Source: Izhakiella capsodis (lineage in GTDB: Bacteria > Pseudomonadota > Gammaproteobacteria > Enterobacterales > Enterobacteriaceae). Taken from it: DNA of 64,000 bases. The first letter of the stretch is position 1. Each line of letters starts with the position of its first letter. Shown here one piece after another: positions 26,847 through 36,102 of this stretch. The DNA lies in the NCBI RefSeq assembly GCF_900115045.1, contig NZ_FOVC01000001.1:62001-126000 (forward strand). Direction: 5' to 3'. The position numbers and the translations under genes are program-made. The notes beneath the pieces are model-generated. The model did not search any database and had not been told where the DNA came from. It saw only the letters and a program-made list of their open reading frames with translations.

Positions 26847-27538
26847 TCCTGAGTGAACCCGAATGGCAGGCGCTGATCCTGAGTTTAAAAGTTTCTATCG
26901 TGGCGGTTGGCTGCAGCCTGCCTTTTGGGATACTGATCGCCTGGATACTGGCGCGCTGTCAGTTTGTGGGTAAAGCCCTGCTTGATAGTTTGATCCATTT
27001 GCCGCTGGTGTTGCCGCCTGTCGTGGTCGGCTATCTGTTACTGCTCGGTTTTGGTCGACGAGGTTTCATCGGTCAGTATCTTTATGACTGGTTTGGCTTC
27101 ACCTTCGCTTTCAGCTGGCGAGGTGCGGCACTGGCTTCGGCGGTGGTTGCTTTTCCGCTAATGGTCAGAGCCATTCGCCTTGCGCTTGAAGGGGTAGATA
27201 GCCGCCTGGAGCAGGCCGCCCGTACTCTGGGTGCCGGGCGCTGGCGGGTTTTTTTCACCATCACCTTGCCGTTAACGTTACCCGGTGTGATTGTCGGTAC
27301 CGTGCTGGCGTTTGCCCGCTCACTGGGTGAATTTGGGGCGACAATTACCTTTGTTTCGAATATACCCGGTGAAACGCGCACGCTCCCCTCGGCAATGTAT
27401 ACGCTGATTGAAACGCCGGGTGCGGAGGGAGCTGCTGCGCGCTTATGCGTAATCGCCATCTTACTGGCGCTCAGTTCGCTATTGATGTCTGAATGGCTTA
27501 GCCGCTGGGGACGTAAAAAATGGGGGGGCCTTAACTGA
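26843..27538 (+). CDS. modB: ModB molybdate permease
   Basis: ModB (231 residues) is the inner-membrane channel of ModABC, with about five or six helices. The EAA loop that docks the ATPase is visible as EQAARTLGAGRWRVFFTITLP. Conserved LVLPPVVVGYLLLLGFGRRG is also present. It overlaps modA by four bases and shares one base with the modC ATG (TGATG), so the three proteins are made in step. Confidence 0.97.
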   Translation: MILSEPEWQALILSLKVSIVAVGCSLPFGILIAWILARCQFVGKALLDSLIHLPLVLPPVVVGYLLLLGFGRRGFIGQYLYDWFGFTFAFSWRGAALASAVVAFPLMVRAIRLALEGVDSRLEQAARTLGAGRWRVFFTITLPLTLPGVIVGTVLAFARSLGEFGATITFVSNIPGETRTLPSAMYTLIETPGAEGAAARLCVIAILLALSSLLMSEWLSRWGRKKWGGLN

Positions 27539-28596
27539 TGCTGGAGTTAGCGTTTACCCAACGTCTTGGCGGGCATATTCAGGTGCTGGATCTGAAGGTA
27601 CCCGCCCACGGTATCACTGCCGTTTTCGGCGTTTCAGGCGCGGGAAAAACCTCATTAATTAATGCTATCGCTGGACTGACCGCGCCGCAAAGCGGCAGCA
27701 TTGCGCTCAATGATCGGGTGTTGTACGACAGCGAACAGCAGATTAATCTGCCACCAGAAAAGCGACGAGTTGGCTATGTGTTTCAGGACGCCCGCTTGTT
27801 TCCTCATTATCGGGTGCGCGGTAACCTGTTGTACGGCAGTCATAAGCGTCAGCGTGATCAATACGATGCGCTGGTGACGCTGTTAGGTATTGCTCCGCTG
27901 CTGGACCGTTTCCCGCACTCTCTGTCCGGCGGCGAGAAGCAGCGGGTCGCAATTGGTCGCGCGCTGTTGTCGACGCCAAATATTCTGCTGATGGATGAGC
28001 CGCTGGCGTCGCTTGACCTGCCACGTAAGCGCGAACTGCTCCCCTGGCTGCAACGTCTTGTACGCCAGGTCGATATCCCACTGCTGTATGTCAGCCACAG
28101 TCTGGACGAGATCCTGCAACTGGCCGATAACGTATTGGTGCTGGACGCGGGGGAGGTTAAAGCGTTTGGCCCCCTGGAAAAAGTGTGGAATAGCAGCGCG
28201 ATGCGCTGCTGGCTACCCCGAGCCGAACAGAGCAGCATACTGCGTGTACAGGTACTGAAGCAGCACCCGGACTATGCGATGACGGCGCTGTCGCTTGGCG
28301 ATCAGCATATCTGGGTAAGCCGTATCGCGCTGCCACAACGTACGCCGTTGCGTATTCGCATTCAGGCGACAGACGTTGCCCTTAGTTTGCAGCCACCGCA
28401 CAATAGCTCGGTGCGTAACGTTATTCCGGCCCAGGTCGAAGCGCTGCTTGATATCGACGATCACGTCGAAGTCAGGCTGCGTATTGGGCAAAGTAAACTT
28501 TGGGCGCGGATCACGCCCTGGGCACGGGACGACCTGATGATTAAGCCTGACATGTGGCTTTTTGCTCAGATTAAAGGCGTCTCGGTTAGCTATTAA
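27538..28596 (+). CDS. modC: ModC molybdate ABC ATPase
   Basis: ModC (352 residues) powers ModABC. Walker A is GVSGAGKTSLINAI, the Q-loop is YVFQDARLFPHY, the signature is LSGGEKQRVAIGRAL, Walker B is ILLMDEPLASLD, and the switch His is in YVSHSLDEI. A C-terminal Mop/TOBE domain (about 285-350) can bind molybdate for feedback control, as known in some homologues. The length equals E. coli ModC. Confidence 0.97.
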   Translation: MLELAFTQRLGGHIQVLDLKVPAHGITAVFGVSGAGKTSLINAIAGLTAPQSGSIALNDRVLYDSEQQINLPPEKRRVGYVFQDARLFPHYRVRGNLLYGSHKRQRDQYDALVTLLGIAPLLDRFPHSLSGGEKQRVAIGRALLSTPNILLMDEPLASLDLPRKRELLPWLQRLVRQVDIPLLYVSHSLDEILQLADNVLVLDAGEVKAFGPLEKVWNSSAMRCWLPRAEQSSILRVQVLKQHPDYAMTALSLGDQHIWVSRIALPQRTPLRIRIQATDVALSLQPPHNSSVRNVIPAQVEALLDIDDHVEVRLRIGQSKLWARITPWARDDLMIKPDMWLFAQIKGVSVSY

Positions 28597-28734
28597 CGCG
28601 TTAACTGGGTTAGCACCCGCAGAAGGTTGCTCACTTCTTGCAGCGCGCCAGGCAGGTTAATGAGGATGTCTCCTGCAAGGGGATAGTCCCTGCCATTGGC
28701 ATTTAAGCGCCGTCCCTGGACGGCCCTTCATCTG

Positions 28735-29553
28735 TTAAAGCACTTCCTGATAAATCATGTCGGCAATAGCCGGCTCCAGATTACTGCCGATGGTACGCGC
28801 AGCACGCTCTTTGATTGCCTCATCGGCATTTCCCATGGCAATTCCGAGGCCGACCTGCTCCAGCATGCTAAGATCATTATAGTTATCGCCAAAAGCGATG
28901 ACATCGTTCATCGTCAGCCCCTGTGAAGCGACCCACTGAGCAAGGCGTTTCCCTTTGCTGTTGCCGGCGCGGGCAATATCGATTTGGTTATGCCATGACC
29001 ATTCGCAGGCCAGACCCATCTCATGTTGAACCACGTCGGCAAAATGTTGCAGGGCACGGGTATCAGGATGCGAAAGCGCGAATTTCCAGATGGCGTTTGC
29101 CTCTCTGGCGGCCTGTCGCAGTGAGGTTACGCGGACAAACAACGGTCGCTGATGTTCTGGCAAGGATTGTGCCCAGTTTTGCGTACGGATAACGTGGCCC
29201 GTCGGTTCCTGATAAATCATGGCATCATCGACATACAGCAGCCCGTGAATGTGGTGTTCATCCAACAACCGGATGACCTGTTTAGCCTGATCCACAGGCA
29301 GAGGATCGGCCGCTAACACTTTTTTTTCCTGATAATCGTATAAATAGGCGCCATTACAGCAAATTGCAGGTGTATCAAGCTGCAGTGCCTGATAAAAAGG
29401 GTGTATAGCGCAGTGATGGCGTCCGGTGACGATTACAATTTTCACCCCGGCAGCGCGGGCTTTAGCCAGCGCGTCGATGGACTCAGGCAATATCGTTTTT
29501 TCTGGTGTCAGCAAAGTGCCGTCAAGGTCGAGTGCAATAACGCGATAGCGCAT
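28735..29553 (-). CDS. ybhA: YbhA HAD-family phosphatase
   Basis: This 272-residue Cof-type HAD phosphatase matches E. coli YbhA, which dephosphorylates pyridoxal phosphate and several sugar phosphates. Motif I is IALDLDGTLL (nucleophile Asp), motif II IVTGRHH, motif III Lys in GNSKGKRL, and motif IV IAFGDNYNDLSML. I chose the ATG at 29553 because RVIALDLDGTLL then starts as in E. coli; an upstream in-frame ATG would add 15 unrelated residues. It is divergent from pgl. Confidence 0.92.
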   Translation of the reverse strand: MRYRVIALDLDGTLLTPEKTILPESIDALAKARAAGVKIVIVTGRHHCAIHPFYQALQLDTPAICCNGAYLYDYQEKKVLAADPLPVDQAKQVIRLLDEHHIHGLLYVDDAMIYQEPTGHVIRTQNWAQSLPEHQRPLFVRVTSLRQAAREANAIWKFALSHPDTRALQHFADVVQHEMGLACEWSWHNQIDIARAGNSKGKRLAQWVASQGLTMNDVIAFGDNYNDLSMLEQVGLGIAMGNADEAIKERAARTIGSNLEPAIADMIYQEVL

Positions 29554-29706
29554 AAAAATTCCCAAAGGCGTTGGCAAACGCCCGAGTTTACATGGCACTC
29601 ATGGTCTGACCAACAGATCATCGCCATAAAAGTAGGCCTCTGATATGGAAATCCTGTCATATTAACCCTGGCCATGTTCACAAATATCACGAAAAAAGGA
29701 GCCTTC

Positions 29707-30705
29707 ATGAAACAAGTTGTCTATACGGCTAGCCCTGAAAGCCATCAGATACATGTGTGGCAGATGGACAGCGCGGGCACGCTTAAACTGATGCAGGTGG
29801 TTGAGGCACCGGGGCAGGTGCAGCCAATGGTGGTAAACCCCAATGGCCGTTGGCTGCATGTGGGCGTGCGTCCGGGATTTCGCGTGGTGACCTACGCCAT
29901 TAACAAAGACGGTCAGCTGACTCATGAAGCTGAAGCGCCGTTGCCAGGCAGTCCTACTTATATGTCGACTGACCACCAGGGGCGCTTCCTGTTTTGTGGT
30001 TCTTATAACGATGCTTGCGTCAGCATCAGCCCGATGGACGAGCGTGGCGTGCCGCTTGCGCCTTCTCAGGTTATTAGCGAATTAGCTGGTTGCCACTCGG
30101 CTAATATAGATCCTGATAACCGGACGCTGTTTGTCCCGGCGCTAAAACAGGATCGCATATGCCTGTATACGCTGAATGACAACGGAGAGCTTACGGACGC
30201 GCCACAGAAACAGGTGGACACGGTGGAGGGTGCCGGCCCGCGTCATATGGCCTTCCACCCCGGTGGGCAGTATGCTTATTGCATCAACGAACTGGATAGC
30301 ACGGTTGATGTGTGGAATCTCCGTAACGTTCACGGCAAGGTCGAACGGGTGCAAAGTCTGGATATGATGCCAGCCGGGTTCAGTGGTACGCGTTGGGCAG
30401 CCGATATCCATCTGACGCCCGATGGCCGCTTTCTCTACGGCTGTGATCGTACTGCCAGTACGATTGCCATTTTTAGTGTCAGTGAAGATGGTGGCCTGAT
30501 AGCGCTTGAAGAGCATCAGCCGACTGAAACTCAGCCGCGCGGTTTTAATATCGATAACAGCGGCAGATTTTTGATCGCAGCCGGACAAAAATCGGATCAC
30601 ATTGAGGTGTACGCTATTGAGCCAACGCGCGGGCTGTTGCAACCGCTGATGCGTTATGCCGTTGGCAAAGGGCCGATGTGGGTAGTTATCCACGCGCTGA
30701 AATAG
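29707..30705 (+). CDS. pgl: 6-phosphogluconolactonase (propeller type)
   Basis: Pgl (332 residues, YbhE type) hydrolyses 6-phosphogluconolactone in the pentose phosphate pathway. It is a seven-bladed propeller with the repeated YTASPESHQIHVW and GAGPRHMAFHPGGQYAYCINELDS-type blades and the conserved CDRTAS and ETQPRGFN stretches. I chose the ATG at 29707 behind AAGGAG (29695-29700 region). It is a single gene, divergent from ybhA. Confidence 0.95.
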   Translation: MKQVVYTASPESHQIHVWQMDSAGTLKLMQVVEAPGQVQPMVVNPNGRWLHVGVRPGFRVVTYAINKDGQLTHEAEAPLPGSPTYMSTDHQGRFLFCGSYNDACVSISPMDERGVPLAPSQVISELAGCHSANIDPDNRTLFVPALKQDRICLYTLNDNGELTDAPQKQVDTVEGAGPRHMAFHPGGQYAYCINELDSTVDVWNLRNVHGKVERVQSLDMMPAGFSGTRWAADIHLTPDGRFLYGCDRTASTIAIFSVSEDGGLIALEEHQPTETQPRGFNIDNSGRFLIAAGQKSDHIEVYAIEPTRGLLQPLMRYAVGKGPMWVVIHALK

Positions 30706-30879
30706 TCGCTTCAGTTAGCGGGATTACGACTGGTATTCCCGCTATCTTTATGTGGTGCGTCAGAAGCGTGCAGGCCTCATCAGTCGTTAACCCCTACCCA
30801 TACCTGGGGGATCGCTCCCCGTTTCTGCGATGTCGTAGCCAGCGGTTAGGCATGGGCGTTACAGACATCCTGCCGGGCC

Positions 30880-31356
30880 TCAGTTGTAATTTACGGTTAT
30901 GGTCGCGCTATCCAGCTTGTGGAAATGAACGTTAAAGCCCAACAGTGCGCCGCTGGACTGGGCATCGACGTCAAGACAATCAATGTCCAGCGCATAAACA
31001 GTGAAAATATACCGATGGCTTTCGTCTTTTGGCGGCGCCGCACCGCCGTAACCGCTGCGGCCGAAATCGGTGCGGGTTTGCACGCAACCGTCGGGAAGCC
31101 CGGCGCTGCCAGATCCGGCACCCTGTGGCAAGGCGCGGGTATCTGCTGGCAGATTTGCCACACCCCAGTGCCACCAGCCGGAGCCGGTAGGGGCATCGGG
31201 ATCAAAACAGGTTACGACAAAACTTTTCGTGTCGGCGGGAACCTCATCCCAGGCCAAGTGGGGCGAAAGATTATCTCCCTGATAGCCCATGCCGTTAAAT
31301 ACATGGCGTTCAGGCATTCTGTCGCCGTCGTTGAAATCGTGGCTGTAAAGCTTCAT
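30880..31356 (-). CDS. ybhB: YbhB, PEBP (Raf kinase inhibitor-like) protein
   Basis: This 158-residue phosphatidylethanolamine-binding-protein family member matches E. coli YbhB. The ligand-pocket motifs DPDAPTGSGWWHW and GYGGAAPPKDESHRYIFTVYALD are intact. The biochemical role in bacteria is unknown. AGGGAGA precedes the ATG by five bases. The preceding pgl gene is convergent and no clear terminator lies in the 174 bases between them. Confidence 0.92.
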   Translation of the reverse strand: MKLYSHDFNDGDRMPERHVFNGMGYQGDNLSPHLAWDEVPADTKSFVVTCFDPDAPTGSGWWHWGVANLPADTRALPQGAGSGSAGLPDGCVQTRTDFGRSGYGGAAPPKDESHRYIFTVYALDIDCLDVDAQSSGALLGFNVHFHKLDSATITVNYN

Positions 31357-31429
31357 AACTTCTCCCTTAAAAATAAAGCGGGGCGCGAAAGAGCGATTTG
31401 TTCATGCGCCGGTAGATCTGACAGCCGGT

Positions 31430-32473
31430 TCAGGGCTGATCCGGCGCAACCCGGACTACAACCTTACCAAAGTTACGCCCTTCTAACATATCGATGAAAA
31501 TTTTCGGTGCGTTATCCAGGCCGTCATAGATATCCTCACGCATTATGATGCGTTTTTCCGTTACCCACTGGGCCATCTGATGGATAAACTCGTCGAAACG
31601 GTGCGGATAGTCCTGATTAATGATGAAGCCCTGAACGCGCAACCGCTTCCGTAATAGTGCGCCTTGCAGGGAGGGTAGACGGTCCGGCAGCGTTGAGGGT
31701 GTGATGGCGTTGTAATCGGCAATCAGGCCGCACAGTGGAATGCGACCACGGGGATTCATTAGCGGCAGTACTGCGTCGAACACCTTACCGCCAACGTTTT
31801 CGAAATAGACATCAATACCGTCAGGACAATAACGACGCAACTGTTCGGCCAGAGCCGGATCGCGGTGATCCAGGCAGCGATCGAATCCCAGCGTCTGCTC
31901 GGCGAAATGGCACTTTTCCGCACCGCCAGCTATGCCAATGACGTGACAGCCTTTAAGGCGGGCAATCTGTCCAACAACCGAGCCGACGGCACCGGTTGCT
32001 GCGGCCACCACCACCGTTTCTCCGGCCTGTGGCTGGCCAATATCCAGCAGGCCCATATAGGCGGTGAAACCGGTCATTCCCAGCAGGCTGAGTGCCCATG
32101 AAGGATGTTTGCACGCGGCGTCAGGCAGGCGCTGAAGGCTGCGGCCATCGGAGAGAGCAAAATCCTGCCAGCCGTTCTGGCTGACGACCCATTCGCCCTC
32201 TTTGAAGCCAGCATGGCGCGATTTTTCTACCCGCGCGATGGTACTGGCTCCCATGACGGCATCAATAGCGATTGGCGGAACGTAAGAAGGGGCATCACTC
32301 ATCCGACCGCGCATGTAAGGGTCGAGTGACAGCCAGACGGTACGCAGTAAAATTTCACCTTCTGCGGGCTGCGGTGGGTGCTGAACCTCAAGACGAAAGT
32401 TGGTTTCGACCGGCGCACCCTGTGGCCGTGAGGCCAGTACGATGCGACGGTGAGTATCGCGAAGCTGTGCCAT
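31430..32473 (-). CDS. NADP-dependent MDR oxidoreductase (CurA/YncB-like)
   Basis: This 347-residue zinc-free medium-chain reductase belongs to the leukotriene B4 dehydrogenase / 2-alkenal reductase group. It has the N-terminal LSLDPYMRGRM segment, the nucleotide-binding AAATGAVGSVVGQIAR, YFENVGGKVFDAVLP and the C-terminal GKVVVRVAP. E. coli CurA (YncB), which reduces curcumin, and NADP-dependent alkenal reductases are close relatives. The real substrate is unknown. AAGGAG precedes the ATG. It lies between ybhB and bioA, where E. coli has other genes. Confidence 0.85.
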   Translation of the reverse strand: MAQLRDTHRRIVLASRPQGAPVETNFRLEVQHPPQPAEGEILLRTVWLSLDPYMRGRMSDAPSYVPPIAIDAVMGASTIARVEKSRHAGFKEGEWVVSQNGWQDFALSDGRSLQRLPDAACKHPSWALSLLGMTGFTAYMGLLDIGQPQAGETVVVAAATGAVGSVVGQIARLKGCHVIGIAGGAEKCHFAEQTLGFDRCLDHRDPALAEQLRRYCPDGIDVYFENVGGKVFDAVLPLMNPRGRIPLCGLIADYNAITPSTLPDRLPSLQGALLRKRLRVQGFIINQDYPHRFDEFIHQMAQWVTEKRIIMREDIYDGLDNAPKIFIDMLEGRNFGKVVVRVAPDQP

Positions 32474-32536
32474 AGATTCTCCTTGGTTAGCGATGATCCT
32501 GAAACTGTAGCGTATTTACGCCGCGCCTGCCGGGCG

Positions 32537-33832
32537 TCACTCAGCGGTCAGAAACAGCGTGGCGTCTTTTACCGCCAGCGCCACCGCCTGGGTCAGCCGA
32601 CTTAGCGCGTCAGGAGAGATAATATAAGGCGGCATCAGATAAATAAGTTTACCGAATGGGCGGATCCAGACGCCACGCGCAACGAAGAAGCGCTGTATGG
32701 CTGCCATATCGACCGGGCAGTGCGTTTCCACCACGCCGATTGCGCCCAGCACCCGCACGTCTGCGACTAACGCTTCCGCACGCAGCGGCATTAATGCTGC
32801 GCGCAGCTGCTGCTCGATGGCGGCCACCTGCGCAGGCCAGCGATTTTCCTGCAACAATGCCAGGCTTTCGCAGGCGACCGCGCAGGCCAGAGGATTGGCC
32901 ATAAAGGTCGGGCCATGCATGAAGCATCCGGCCGCGCCGTTGCTGATCGTTTCAGCCACTTGCCGGGTGGTGATGGTGGCTGAGAGCGTCATAGTACCGC
33001 CGGTTAGCGCCTTGCCGAGGCAGAGAATGTCCGGTGTGATTTTCGCGTGCTGACAGGCAAAAAGTTTGCCAGTGCGGCCAAAGCCAGTGGCGATTTCATC
33101 GGCGATGAGCAGGACGCCGTCGCGATCGCAGGCGGCTTTAACCTGACGCAGGTATTCGGGGTTATAGAAACGCATTCCTCCCGCGCCCTGTACGATGGGT
33201 TCAAGGATTACCGCAGCAATCTCCTGTTGATGCTGCGCCAGCAGACGGGCAAAAGGGGTGACATCGTCCTGTTGCCAGGGAGCATCAAACCGGCACTGTG
33301 GCGCGGGGGCGAAAAAATGCTGCGGCAGATATCCTTTCCACAGGCTATGCATGGCGTTTTGCGGGTCGCATACCGACATCGCGGAGAAGGTGTCGCCGTG
33401 ATAGCCACGCTTTAGCGTCAGAAAGCGCTGGCGCTGTTCGCCCCTGGCCTGCCAGAACTGCAAGGCCATCTTCATCGCGACCTCAATGGCAACCGATCCC
33501 GAATCCGCAAGGAAAACGCATTGCAGCGCGTCAGGCGTTATAGCTACCAGCTGTCGACACAAGGCGACAGCGGACGGGTGTGTGATTCCGCCGAACATGA
33601 CGTGTGACATCTGCGTCATCTGGGTGCTTATTGCCTGATTGAGGCGCGGATGATTATAGCCATGTATGGCTGCCCACCAGGACGCCATGCCATCGATTAA
33701 CTGGCGACCATCCGCAAGCTGTAGCATAACCTCCCGTGCGCTGACTACCGGGTAGCAAGGCAGAGGGTTGCTCATTGACGTATAAGGATGCCAGATATGC
33801 TGGCGATCAAAAGTCAGATCATCTTCGTTCAT
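32537..33832 (-). CDS. bioA: DAPA aminotransferase (BioA)
   Basis: BioA (431 residues) uses S-adenosylmethionine as amino donor to make 7,8-diaminopelargonate, the third step of biotin ring synthesis. It is a class III PLP aminotransferase. HIWHPYTSM, GMASWWAAIHGYNHP, LIADEIATGFGRTG and the PLP-binding Lys in LCLGKALTGGTMTLSA are present. I chose the ATG at 33832 to match the E. coli start; an earlier in-frame codon would run into the operator. It is divergent from bioBFCD. Confidence 0.96.
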   Translation of the reverse strand: MNEDDLTFDRQHIWHPYTSMSNPLPCYPVVSAREVMLQLADGRQLIDGMASWWAAIHGYNHPRLNQAISTQMTQMSHVMFGGITHPSAVALCRQLVAITPDALQCVFLADSGSVAIEVAMKMALQFWQARGEQRQRFLTLKRGYHGDTFSAMSVCDPQNAMHSLWKGYLPQHFFAPAPQCRFDAPWQQDDVTPFARLLAQHQQEIAAVILEPIVQGAGGMRFYNPEYLRQVKAACDRDGVLLIADEIATGFGRTGKLFACQHAKITPDILCLGKALTGGTMTLSATITTRQVAETISNGAAGCFMHGPTFMANPLACAVACESLALLQENRWPAQVAAIEQQLRAALMPLRAEALVADVRVLGAIGVVETHCPVDMAAIQRFFVARGVWIRPFGKLIYLMPPYIISPDALSRLTQAVALAVKDATLFLTAE

Positions 33833-33839
33833 TGCACTG

Positions 33840-33872
33840 TTGTAAACCAATTTGAAAAGATTTAATTTACAA
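33840..33872. promoter_or_regulatory. BirA operator between bioA and bioB
   Basis: TTGTAAACC (33840-33848) and AATTTACAA (33864-33872) form the arms, 15 bases apart. The left arm is perfect and the right arm differs from GGTTTACAA at two bases. It lies between the divergent bioA and bioB starts, as in E. coli, where BirA-biotinyl-AMP shuts off both promoters. Confidence 0.88.
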
Positions 33873-33919
33873 GTATAACCACACCTTAATGAGCAAACGA
33901 CAGAATTTTGGAGCGCCGT

Positions 33920-34951
33920 ATGGCCAACCGTTGGACAGTTTCGCAGGCTAAGGCCTTATTAGAAAAACCGTTTCTCGAATTATTGTTCGAGGCCCAGCAG
34001 GTTCACCGCCAGCATTTCGATCCCTGTCAGGTGCAGGTCAGCACCCTGTTGTCGATCAAAACCGGTGCCTGCCCCGAAGATTGCAAATACTGCCCGCAAA
34101 GCGCGCGCTATAAAACCGGGCTGGAGTCCGAAAGGTTGATGGAGGTAGAGGCCGTACTGGCCTCTGCCCGTAAGGCTAAAGCCGCCGGGTCGGGGCGTTT
34201 TTGCATGGGTGCCGCATGGAAAAATCCGCACGATCGCGATATGCCCTATCTTGAAGCGATGGTTAAAGGTGTCAAGGCAATGGGGCTGGAAACCTGCATG
34301 ACACTTGGAACGCTCAGCGATAAGCAGGCTAACCGTCTCGGTGATGCCGGACTTGATTTTTATAATCATAATCTTGATACCTCGCCAGAATTTTACGGCA
34401 ACATCATCACCACCCGCAGCTATCAGGAGCGACTGGATACGCTTGATAAGGTGCGCGATGCCGGTATTAAAGTCTGTTCGGGGGGGATAATTGGGCTCGG
34501 AGAAACAGTGCGTGACCGCGCGGGTCTGCTGGTTCAGCTGGCTAATTTGCCAGTGCAGCCTGAAAGCGTGCCGATAAATATGCTGGTGAAGGTGAAAGGA
34601 ACGCCGCTGGCCGAAAACGAGGATGTTGACCCCTTTGATTTTATCCGCACGATAGCCGTCGCCCGTATCATGATGCCCGCCTCGCACGTCCGGCTTTCTG
34701 CCGGTCGTGAACAAATGAATGAGCAGACCCAGGCCATGTGTTTTATGGCTGGCGCTAATTCAATTTTTTACGGCTGCAAGCTGCTCACTACGCCCAATCC
34801 TGAGGAAGATAAAGATTTACTGCTATTCCGTAAGCTGGGTCTGAATCCACAGCCTACTCAGACACAGCACGGCGATAATCTTCAGCAGCAGGTTCTGGTC
34901 GATCAGTTAGTCCATGCCGACACTGAGCAATTCTATAATGCGGCACTGTAA
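33920..34951 (+). CDS. bioB: Biotin synthase (BioB)
   Basis: BioB (343 residues) inserts sulfur into dethiobiotin. The radical-SAM cluster CPEDCKYC (CxxxCxxC) is intact. The residues used by the auxiliary [2Fe-2S] cluster (FCMGAAW, LETCMTLG, IKVCSGGIIGLGET and RLSAGREQMN) are also present. I chose the ATG at 33920 behind TTGGAG; a TTG at 33908 is part of the ribosome site. The stop and the bioF ATG share one base (TAATG). Confidence 0.97.
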   Translation: MANRWTVSQAKALLEKPFLELLFEAQQVHRQHFDPCQVQVSTLLSIKTGACPEDCKYCPQSARYKTGLESERLMEVEAVLASARKAKAAGSGRFCMGAAWKNPHDRDMPYLEAMVKGVKAMGLETCMTLGTLSDKQANRLGDAGLDFYNHNLDTSPEFYGNIITTRSYQERLDTLDKVRDAGIKVCSGGIIGLGETVRDRAGLLVQLANLPVQPESVPINMLVKVKGTPLAENEDVDPFDFIRTIAVARIMMPASHVRLSAGREQMNEQTQAMCFMAGANSIFYGCKLLTTPNPEEDKDLLLFRKLGLNPQPTQTQHGDNLQQQVLVDQLVHADTEQFYNAAL

Positions 34952-36102
34952 TGAGCTGGCAGCAACGGATAGACGAAGCCTGCAAGCAGCGGCGAGCAGC
35001 GGGCCTGTGGCGTGAGCGCCATCCTGTCAGCCTGCGCGGTGGTAGCCAGATCGAGATCGCTGGCAAGCGCTATCTTAATTTCTCCAGTAACGACTATCTG
35101 GGGTTAAGCCAGCATCCTGAGCTGACAACCGCCTGGCAGCATGGCGTGGTGCGCTATGGTGCAGGAGCGGGTGCGTCAACCCATGTTACCGGTTATTACC
35201 ATTTACAAGCGGATTTTGAGCGGCAGCTGGCGGACTGGTTGGGTTATTCCCGCGCGCTACTGTTTAGTTCTGGCTTTGCTGCCAACCAGGCTGTGATTGC
35301 CGCTTTGATGGCGTCTGGCGATCGCATTCTTGCCGACAGGCTGATGCACGCCTCGCTGTTAGAGGCGGCGGCACTCAGCCCGGCTAGCCTTCGGCGTTTT
35401 GCACACAATCAGCCTCCGGCGCTGGAGCGCCTGCTGGCATTGCCTTGCAGTGGAGAGACCTTGGTCGTCAGCGAAGGGATCTTCAGTATGGATGGCGATA
35501 GCGCTCCGCTAGTGAATTTACAGCATCTGACCCGCCAGCATCAGGGATGGCTGCTGATTGATGATGCGCATGGTATCGGCGTCCTGGGTGAAGGGGGGCG
35601 CGGCAGCTGCTGGCAGCAGCAAATCCAGCCAGACCTACTGGTGGTAACCTTTGGCAAGGCTTTCGGCGTCAGCGGCGCGGCGGTACTGTGTAGTCAGGCG
35701 CTGGCGGAATACCTGCTGCAATTTTGTCGCCATCTGATCTACAGCACCGCCATGCCACCGGCACAAATCTATGCACTGCAGACGGCGTTAAAGTTGGTGC
35801 AGCACGGCGACGAGTATCGCCAACGGCTGCAACACAATATCCGCTATTTCCGCCAGCAGGCTACCCGTTTACCGGGCAGGTTAATGGACTCCGACAGTGC
35901 GATACAGCCGTGGCTTATTGGCGATGACACGGCGACGCTGGCGCTTGCTGCGGCTCTGCGTGAGCGCGGATGCTGGGTCGGGGCGATACGCCCACCGACG
36001 GTTCCCGCTGGCAGTGCGCGACTGCGTATTACGCTCAGCGCGGCGCATGGTGAGCGGGAAATTGACTGTTTGCTGGAGGCGCTCGGTGATGCAACAGGTT
36101 AA
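34951..36102 (+). CDS. bioF: 8-amino-7-oxononanoate synthase (BioF)
   Basis: BioF (383 residues) joins pimeloyl-ACP and alanine in a PLP-dependent decarboxylative condensation. It has NFSSNDYLGLSQHPEL near the N terminus, GAGASTHVTGYY, the Asp/His pair in LLIDDAHGIGVLGE, and the PLP Lys in VTFGKAFGVSGAAVL. It overlaps the bioC start by 14 bases. Confidence 0.96.
   Translation: MSWQQRIDEACKQRRAAGLWRERHPVSLRGGSQIEIAGKRYLNFSSNDYLGLSQHPELTTAWQHGVVRYGAGAGASTHVTGYYHLQADFERQLADWLGYSRALLFSSGFAANQAVIAALMASGDRILADRLMHASLLEAAALSPASLRRFAHNQPPALERLLALPCSGETLVVSEGIFSMDGDSAPLVNLQHLTRQHQGWLLIDDAHGIGVLGEGGRGSCWQQQIQPDLLVVTFGKAFGVSGAAVLCSQALAEYLLQFCRHLIYSTAMPPAQIYALQTALKLVQHGDEYRQRLQHNIRYFRQQATRLPGRLMDSDSAIQPWLIGDDTATLALAAALRERGCWVGAIRPPTVPAGSARLRITLSAAHGEREIDCLLEALGDATG

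Noticed and set aside
33980..34714. A 244-codon open frame antisense to bioB
   Set aside because: It is a shadow of the strongly conserved bioB reading; no start signal or family match.
35897..36088. A 64-residue N-terminal extension of BioC
   Set aside because: It lies wholly inside bioF in another frame, and BioC similarity starts at the ATG at 36089.
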